Positions 56,401 to 64,000 of a stretch of 64,000 nt of DNA are shown one piece after another (the stretch's first letter is position 1; each line of letters opens with the position of its first letter). Source of the stretch: Helicostylum pulchrum (lineage: Eukaryota > Mucoromycota > Mucoromycetes > Mucorales > Mucoraceae); the NCBI GenBank assembly GCA_025677825.1, contig JAIXMO010000028.1, positions 186,001-250,000 of the forward strand. Direction: 5' to 3'. The translations under genes were made by a program, and so were the position numbers. Below the pieces are notes generated by a model. The model saw nothing but the letters and a program-made list of their open reading frames with translations, was not told the DNA's origin and ran no database searches.

Positions 56401-57159
56401 AGAAGACGAATTCACGGTGTTTTTTTTATCTACATATGTACATGTACATGTACACAGTATACTTAGTACTTTATTAATTACTTAATGGTTTTGGTTTTGT
56501 TATTGCTCTATGTTGCGTTTTTTTTATTTATAGATTTTCTATAAAGTAAATACATCGTAAGCCTATAATTATTATTTCTCTTTTATTCTTTATAATTCCC
56601 ACTCTCAATTGAATCGATATATTCCCATTGTAAAATATAATTTTCTTGATGACCTTAAGCCTTAATTCAGTCGACGGCCAATAGGCTGATGCTCCTTTAT
56701 TATATGTACTTTTCTACATTTAATAATCTTCCCCGAGGTTTGCTTCTTTTTATTCTAAGCGAAAGCGTAAAGAAAAAGAAAAGTATGTCTAATTTGTGCT
56801 ACTTTCCAATTTTTGCAAGATTTGTTTATATTACTGACGACCTTGGATATTTTTTTTTCCCGTGATTGCAATAATATGCGTCGAGATAAAAGGAGTGTCG
56901 TCAAAGATCGATGACCAGCGGAAGCGCCAAAAATTTTTGATGGTAGCAGCAACCAGTAGGCGGTCATGAGATTTGGTAATCTTGATAGTTGACGGAGGTT
57001 TTAAAGAGAATATTTATCTCTGATTCTGTATTAAATTCTCAGTTACAGATAGCAAAAAAAGATAAAGAAGCAGTCAGCACGGAGTTTGTTTATACCCTCA
57101 TCAAACTCAAACAAATTGAGCCCATATTTTTTTGATTTACTTTTTCAATACAATAACGG
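56401..57159. other. Intergenic, upstream region of WDR24
   Basis: AT-rich, with a short TACATG alternating repeat (56433-56452). A minus-strand frame at 56755-56967 has no recognisable domain. No supported gene. Confidence 0.5.
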
Positions 57160-59776
57160 ATGGAGGGCAATTATGCTAAGCGTGAGCGCATGTCGGGTGC
57201 CGTCAACGCTCTTAGTTTATCACCTGAAGGAAATAGTGTAGTTGTAGCGGGAAGAGAAAGTAACATAAAAGCAAAGAAGGAAGGTGGAGTAGTTTTATGC
57301 TAAACCTTTTTTCTTTTTCTAGTTTTGAAGATTTTAAGCATCAATAAAACAGAAATTACAGAGACTTTGAATTTACGAGCAGGAAGTCATTTCAACCTGA
57401 ATTATAGTAGTAATGATGTCAAATGGGGAAATAACGGTAAGAGTTTCTTTTTTAAAAAAATTACGTTGTGATAAAATCTGAATGTATTTCTTTTAGCCAC
57501 AAAACAGAAAGTAGCAACAGCAGCAACCAACGGTGCTATTATCTTATGGGATTTAAATAAGATTGGTCGTAAAGCAGGTAATTATATACACCTTTGTGAT
57601 GCTCTCTTTACATATTACTTAGCTTACATAATCTAGAGCGTGTGATTACAGAGCACTCGCGTGCAGTCAATCGTATTTGCTTTCAACCTGATAATGGAAA
57701 TATTTTATTAAGTGCATCACAAGATGGCACTATGAAATGTTGGGTAAGGGATACTTACATGGTTAAAAAGGGGGGATCATATTGATTTAAATGTATATTT
57801 TCAAGGATTTTAGAGATCCAAAAAATGGAGCACGGTATCGATTTGAAGGAAAGTCAGAATCAGTGCGTGATGTTCAATTTAATCCTGTCAGTGTGTACGA
57901 ATTTGCTGCTGCTTTTGAAACGGGTACAATCCAGGTAAAAAAAGTATATATATTTCGTTTTCTATCTTTTTTTTGTTGACATTGTGGGTTGTTTAGAAAT
58001 GGGATATGCGAAATCCAAAAGCATTGTATGATCGTAAAGTCAGTGCTCATAACGGGCCTTGTTTAACAGTAGATTGGCACCCCAATGGTAAATTGGTTGC
58101 TAGTGGCGGTCGAGATAAAACGATTAAAGTATGGGATATGACCGCAGACAGTCGAAGACCTCTCTATACCATTCGTACTATGGCTTCTGTCTCTCGTATT
58201 CAATGGCGTCCTGGATTTGAAAACGAAATTGCATCTTGTGCTTTATTAACAGATAGTCGAATTCATATTTGGGATATACGTCGACCTCATATAGCAAAAT
58301 ACACTTTTGATGAACATGATACTACTCCGACTGGATTTATGTGGAGAAATTCGAGTGAATTGTTATCCGTTTCGAAGGATAAATGGTTTATTAGACAAAA
58401 TATTGCTGGTGCTTACCGTCCGTTTGATTTGTTAAAGAGGAATGGAATGGGTTGGAACGTTCAAGGTGATATTGTATTTTCGATTGATAAGAGTTCAAGG
58501 AATTTGTTTGTGGATGAAAATTTAATCACCAAACCTGTTAATGGTTCACCAAAGAATTGGAAACGGCTTGGTACGAAAACGGCATCTGAAGAAGATGCCA
58601 TTCAGTATGTTCCTCCACAGATTTGTGGTATTGTGCATATGCCCTTGTTTGACTTTGAAGCATTTTCAGTCTTTGCCGATAATTATATAATCTCAAGTGA
58701 AAACGTTGCTGTAGCTTGTGATATTAATGGAGAGGTAAAACTTTAAATGTTAGTTGAAGTTTTTTTTGTAGATATTAATAGTTGTGTAGCTGGCTTGGAA
58801 AATGGGCCGATATCGTACTGCTCAAACTTGGAAGATTATAGCCATGTTCTATAGCGATGAACCTGTAGAAGCCGATGTAGAGGAATCTATCCAAGAAAGC
58901 TTTTCTGTAAGTACGATGATGACTATGCAGGATTGATAGGCTAAAATTCAATATATAAAAAATAGTTTGATATGGACCAGTCGACAACAGATGATGATGA
59001 AGATGAAGACGATGGAAGTAGTTTTAAAGCACACGAAGAAATGCTTGAAGATATATCGCAATCATCAGAAGGGGATATTGATAGTTTAAATACAGGAACT
59101 TTCTCACAAGTACACACAGTGGCCTCGTCTTTTAATTTAAGATTACCTTGGAAGCATGAATCTGTCGTAATGGAATTGTTAAATTATTATACTGAGCAGG
59201 GAGATGTGCAGATGTGTGTTACTTTGTATCTTGTGCTGGAAAAATATTTAAATATTGATAATGACCGCATTGAAGATTGGTTCACTGCCTATATCGATTT
59301 GTTGCACAGGTTCAAACTTTGGTCAACCGCTACAGCTATTATCAAGGCATGTAAAGTTCAAAATGTTCGAGAACGTAATGAGGTATAAAGAAGTACGAAA
59401 AAAACGGCAGGATGTAATATTAACTTTTTTCATAAAAGAATGCTACAACGATCAATATTGCTTGTAATACATGCTTCAAGTTAGTAAATGGCACAAGTAG
59501 TGGATCATGGGCGTGCGACAAGTGCCATAAGTTATTAAATTCGTGTACAATATGGTAATGCTATCTCAATTTTATATCTATATACCTTTTAACACTTTCC
59601 CCCGTAGTCATCAAACTGTACGTGGATTATATGTTTGGTGTCAAGGGTGTAACCATGGTGGTCATTTATCTCATATGAGAGACTGGTTTGCTGATGAACA
59701 ACAATGTGCCACAGGTTGCGGCCATGCATGTGTATTACAACCTTTGCTATCCAGTTTACCATTAGATGAAGAATAA
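57160..59776 (+). CDS. SEA2: WDR24/Sea2, GATOR2 (SEACAT) subunit
   Basis: Subunit of the vacuole/lysosome-associated GATOR2 complex that relays amino-acid status to TORC1. Ten exons (57160-57259, 57323-57436, 57497-57577, 57637-57743, 57806-57934, 57997-58734, 58790-58906, 58966-59382, 59439-59554, 59608-59776) give 695 residues. A WD40 propeller occupies the first half (LSPEGNSVVVAGREILKILS, TAATNGAIILWDL, EHSRAVNRICFQP, SASQDGTMKCWD, HNGPCLTVDWHPNGKLVASG, GRDKTIKVWDMT). An acidic linker and the helical WDR24 segment YTEQGDVQMCVTLYLVLEKY with YIDLLHRFKLW follow. The C-terminal RING-like zinc module has CNTC, CDKCHK, CTIC, VWCQGCNHGGHLSHMRDWF and CATGCGHAC. All introns keep frame. Confidence 0.95.
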
Positions 59777-59952
59777 CGCTTTTTCTCCTTTCTCCTTATG
59801 TATATACACGAAGATACAAAAAAGATATATCTCTTTTCTGTCCTTTGCACACTACTCAATTTTTTTTTAAACGATTTTTAAAACTTGTGTATAAAATATC
59901 CCAATCGTATAAAAAGAAGATAATGTTATGTTTATTTATGAAGTAAGTAATA

Positions 59953-61860
59953 TTAGTATAGTTTTTGGAAAGCAATATCCAAATCGACAGGACCTTGTAC
60001 ATTGAGACCAGCAGAAATGAGACCATTTTTATGAGGCGAGTCTTTAGGCGTTGACCATCTGAATTTACGCACTACAAAAGAAAATTATAAGTATGTGATT
60101 ATTATTTTTATAAAAAAGGGAAGAAAGCTACGTACACAACATAGATAATAAGACTCTTTGTTCATTTAAACTAAAGTTCATACCGATGCATTGTCTAGCA
60201 CCATTTCCAAAGGGAACCCAAGCCATACCCTCGCCAGCTTCTCTAACACCTTCTCCACTTTCAGAAAATCTATCAGGGTTAAAGACATCGGGGTCACTCC
60301 AAACCTTATTAGAGTGTTGGATGCCAAACATGTTTACAACTAATAATGTTCCTTTAGGAACAAAAGTACCGGATAAAAAGATATCTTCTTGAACGACACG
60401 AGGAAGAGTACGAGCAACAGGACCGTTGATACGTAAAGTCTCTTTCATAATTTGGTTAATATAGGTCATTTTCTTGGTATCTTCAATACTAGGTAAAACG
60501 TCGCATGGCTCGTCGCCTAAAATTGAAATAGCTTCTTGTCTAGCCTTTTCTTGAATATCTTGGTTTTCAGCCAAATAATGAATTGCATATGATAAAGCGT
60601 TGGCAGTAGTGTCATGACCAGCCAAGAAAAATGCACACAAGTTACTCTGAATTTTGAGACGGGGATAAGTATAAATAACATACAACAATGCGTGCATATA
60701 TTACCTTTAATTCTTTGTTGGATAAAATACCATTGCCTTCTTCGCCACTTTCAAGCATAAGACTTAATAAATCACGTTCATTTTCTTCCAGAGCACTGTT
60801 CTTAACACCGTTCTCTAAATCTAACTTTTTGCTTTTGATTACTTCATCAAGCATTTCTAAAAATATATCAGTTTGTTTATGAGTTTCTACACGATAAGGG
60901 AACAACCAACGGAAATTGGTATCAAGGTATGGGAATAAGAAGAATATGGGGTCACGGAGACCTTCGTTAATACGAGCGTATCGGTGAACCCACTCACTAT
61001 CCTTGGTATGAATGGAGTTGAAATCAAATCCTATATATTGAAATTAAATTAATGGCTTCATAAAAATATAAAAATGGGACAATCTATTTACCAAAGCCAG
61101 CAATACCAATGGCATCTAACGTCCAACGTTCCATCAAGTCAGATACGTTGAAAATTTTACCCTTGTTCTCCATAGACTTGAACATTTCTTGGGTTAATTG
61201 ACCGAATAATTTGACGGGCATGGAACGACGGAAAGCAGGGTTAGCTACCTTTCTCTGGGCTTTCCAATGAGCACCATTGATCATGGGCAAATTAGGACCG
61301 ATAGTAAATTTACTGTTAAGCGTACCGCTTCTCTCTGCACTAAGATCAATCTTTGGAAATAATTCTATTATAAAAATTTCAATATGTGTACTCCATGTGA
61401 TTTACAAGAAAATATCTTACCGAGCTTTAAAAATACGCGCTTGGCATCTTCGGGGTTTGCAACATGTAACACCCATCCATTTCGTGCTACTTCCTGTAAA
61501 AATTACTTTTATATTAGTAGATGGAATTTGTTGATTTATTTTTATATTTACCAAGAATAAGCCATTACTATTCTCTGAATTAATTTCAGGGATGTGCACT
61601 CGAGCGGAGCGATCGCGCACAGATTCCTTAGAGTACATAGATTTGAGTACACCAAAGTAACTAAGGTAAGGGATATGACGAAGCTTTCTGGGAGGCTTTG
61701 TTACTCTGTCTCTGATAAAATAGATAATAGACAAAGCGACAGCAGCACTGATAGCAATCACCTTATTCTTCTTCGTAAGTCTAGGAACAACCTCATCGTT
61801 ATATAATTGAGTAGCGTTTTGTAAAGGTAATTTTAGGAAAGAATTTTCTAAAAGAGACAT
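59953..61860 (-). CDS. Cytochrome P450 (copy B of the local family)
   Basis: Six exons on the minus strand (61552-61860, 61421-61493, 61092-61364, 60705-61030, 60136-60646, 59953-60071) give 536 residues. An N-terminal anchor (VIAISAAVALSIIYFI) is followed by KPPRKLRHIPYL, WKAQRKVANPAFRRSMPVKL, the I-helix FFLAGHDTTANALSYAIHYL, K-helix ETLR, FNPDRF and the haem loop PFGNGARQCIGMNFSLNEQR. Exon 2 (73 nt), exon 3 (273 nt) and the last exon (119 nt) have exactly the same lengths as in copy A at 10745, and the junction residues match. Copy A has one extra intron within the exon equivalent to 60136-60646; copy B has one extra before SNLCAFFLAG. Substrate unknown. Confidence 0.94.
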
Positions 61861-63319
61861 ATTTTGTTTATTGTAAGTGAAAAGAGTGAAATTAGTCCAG
61901 AAAAAAGTTGGAAAAAGTCAATGCTTTTGTAATGATCTATTTTTTTTTAAAGTTCAATATAATTTATATTGAACTACTTATCCCGCGAGTAAAGATGTTC
62001 TGTCCCATGCTTTCTGTAGAAAGAAAGTGCGTTTCTGTTCCCTTTTTGTATATTTTTGGTTAGTACTACGAATGGATTTGTTACCATTTATATCTACATC
62101 TTTATGGTACACCGTTGTGGGCCAAAGACATGGTACTCGACAATAGTCACCATCACTTCAACGGTTAAAACAAAGTACCGGTTACTACTTACTAACCAAG
62201 AACGTGGTAGTAAAAAATTATCCTTCATCTAGTACTACTCGAGTATTTATGTGTTATATACAGTGATTATAACTTAAAGTAGTATAATAATTCATGATTA
62301 TTTATCAAGTTAATACTTGTGGCAATTGCTGTAATCGAATCTGTCATAATTCAACAGCAGAAAGCCGAGATTGAGTTAATGTCTGTGTAAATATGAAAAA
62401 AAAAGTTTTTTTTTATTCTTCATAAATTTATAGAATATATGTTGTTTATTAGACGATTTTTGCAGGTGTACGAAAAAACGCATAATATATGATAAAGTGT
62501 GCACACGAGTGAGGGTTTAAAACAAAAATTATTGGTTTCATTTAGTTTTTTTACAGCATTGTAACACATATATTTAGCTCTTTGTATGACAAATATAAAT
62601 CAGAGAAGTTTATACATCCGCCTATCCATTCTGGTCATATTTTTACGTATCGTAAATGGATTTATGTTGTTTGATTTTTTGGTAACTTTATTAAAAACGT
62701 ATATTAGTGTTGGTTTAATGCTATACTGTAATAGACGATATCAAATTTGAAGTGGTATGTAGCACAGATCGACCACAGACATGCGTTTTTATAGCTTTTT
62801 TTTAAATTACATGTTTTTAATCTAGACCTTCAGTATGTGCGTGTATAAAAAAGCTATACAAACTCGGATTGATTTTTTCAGAATTACGATACTTGTATAA
62901 AGATTTATATATTTCTGCTCGGATTTTTTTTTAAAAAAAAGTACTGAGTAGCTGCAGTAGCCGCTCTAATTAATGATGACCGAAATCTGGAAGAAATCCA
63001 TCCTTAAATCGAGTTTACCCTTTATATCGAACAGTGGACGGGACAATTATATATCCTGCAATAAAAATACTATTCAGGTTTCTTTTATGCTTATTCCAAG
63101 TAACGATATAATATAGTTTTCTGATATATCCAAAAATAAACAGTGACTTATTAGTAAATAGTTTGAATATACTTCGCAAAGTATTTGATAAGTAAAAAAA
63201 AAAATATTACCAGTTAAGGATGTAGAAAATTTTAGCTCACACAAAAAAAAAAAAAATTATTGTGTTTATGCCAGAAATTAACATGTTCTCCATGCTAAAA
63301 AAAATTACATCAAAATATG
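61861..63319. other. Intergenic between two P450 copies
   Basis: No gene supported. A perfect hairpin lies at 61951-61975. Weak inverted repeats (TTGGTTAGTA near 62054 and TACTAACCAA near 62191) flank about 150 bases that could be the remnant of a small element. The remainder is AT-rich. Confidence 0.45.
61951..61975. repeat. Perfect 12-base inverted repeat (hairpin)
   Basis: AGTTCAATATAA, one spacer base, TTATATTGAACT. It lies about 90 bases upstream of the P450 start on the minus strand, inside its likely promoter. It could be a dimeric regulator site or a transcript hairpin; purpose unknown. Confidence 0.6.
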
Positions 63320-64000
63320 CTAGTATAATTTATGAAAAACGATGTCCAAATTAATAGGACTATGTATGTTGACGCCAGTAGTTACTAAACCATTTTTATG
63401 GATAGAGTTCGTTGGAATTGACCATGAGAATTTTCGTACTAAAATATAATTCATTAGCATCTATAAATTTTTAATATATTTATGATGAAAGTGGAATTTA
63501 CTCACATAGCATAGATAACATGAATTTTTGCTCGTTTAGACTAAAATTTATAGCAATGCACTGTCTAGCACCACTTCCAAAAGGAATCCAAGTCATTTCC
63601 TCGCCAGCTTCTCGGACACCTTCCCCGTTTTCCGAAAATCTATCCGGGTTATACATCAGGATCGCTCCAAATTTTACTACAGTGATGAATATCAAGCATA
63701 TTAACAGTGAATAGTGTACCCTTAGGGACCAACATACCAGATAATACGCTGTCTTCTCGAGCTACATGAGTAATAGTACGAGCAACAGGACCATTGATAC
63801 GTAAAGTTTCCTTTATAATTTGGTTAATATATGCCATTCTCTTGGTGTCTTCGATAGTAGGTAACACATCACACGACTCATCACCTAAAATAGAAATGGC
63901 TTTTTGTCTTGCCTTTTCTTGAATATCTTGATTCTCGGCCAAATAATGAATAGCGTATGATAAAGCGCTGGCAGTGGTGTCGTGACCTGCCAAGAAAATG
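63320..64000 (-). pseudogene. Frameshifted cytochrome P450 (copy C), cut by window edge
   Basis: Minus-strand copy of the same P450 family, very similar to copy B. It enters the window inside the I-helix (AGHDTTASALSYAIHYLAEN) and continues to ETLRINGPVARTITHVARED. A one-base loss after WSDPDV (about 63651-63656; copy B has DPDVFNPDRF) gives a stop in frame. The next frame resumes NPDRFSENGEGVREAGEEMT and the haem loop FGSGARQCIAINFS, in which the usual Gly after Cys-Ile is Ala. The last exon (63320-63438) is again 119 nt, and the donor at 63505 keeps phase. The frameshift makes it probably non-functional, unless it is a sequencing error. The 5' part lies beyond base 64000. Confidence 0.85.

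Overview
The window looks like AT-rich nuclear DNA from a fungus. The evidence is many short (about 45-150 nt) GT-AG introns and housekeeping genes of clearly eukaryotic type. Scattered decayed mobile elements and gene families resemble those of Mucorales-type early-diverging fungi. That lineage placement is inference from family resemblance; no rRNA, tRNA or other marker is present to prove it.

Layout. 1-4.1 kb: gene-poor, with homopolymers and one unrecognised coding relic. 4.1-9.6 kb: glycerol kinase, an Rtc3-like SBDS-domain protein and the permuted GTPase GNL1. 10.7-12.7 kb: a cytochrome P450. 12.9-25.5 kb: an accessory island holding three broken and one intact two-domain ubiquitin-like (Ubl) genes, a small secreted cysteine-rich peptide, a decayed piggyBac-like transposase, a fold-back element, a decayed Ty3/gypsy retrotransposon and an intronless bacterial-type SAM methyltransferase. 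26-42.2 kb: a dense housekeeping block with PNO1/Dim2, the NAD-type methylene-THF dehydrogenase MTD1, a Faf1/C1orf131-like protein, a second type of P450, SF3A3/Prp9, NAA35/Mak10, a PPR protein and a Pex11-family protein. 43-46.9 kb: a second accessory island with two broken Ubl copies in inverted orientation, a second copy of the methyltransferase and two intact Ubl genes. 47.2-51.6 kb: 5-formyl-THF cyclo-ligase and Sec24. 52.2-55 kb: a decayed multi-block ORF family, possibly a TnpB/Fanzor-type relic. 55-57 kb: small relics. 57.2-59.8 kb: WDR24/Sea2. 60-64 kb: one intact and one frameshifted P450 closely related to the 10.7 kb P450.

How things fit together. Most housekeeping genes act independently: glycerol use, one-carbon folate metabolism (MTD1 and the cyclo-ligase), small-subunit ribosome assembly (PNO1, the Faf1-like protein), splicing (SF3A3), N-terminal acetylation (NAA35), COPII (Sec24) and TORC1 control (WDR24). 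The notable feature is the pair of accessory islands. Each carries tandem-Ubl genes next to a copy of the same methyltransferase, and several Ubl copies share a conserved 5' block. This points to a lineage-specific, actively duplicating and decaying family of ubiquitin-derived, two-domain proteins without a C-terminal diglycine, linked to a methyltransferase probably acquired from bacteria.

Exon boundaries were placed by eye from GT-AG sites and family similarity. In all multi-exon genes called intact, the summed coding length is divisible by three.
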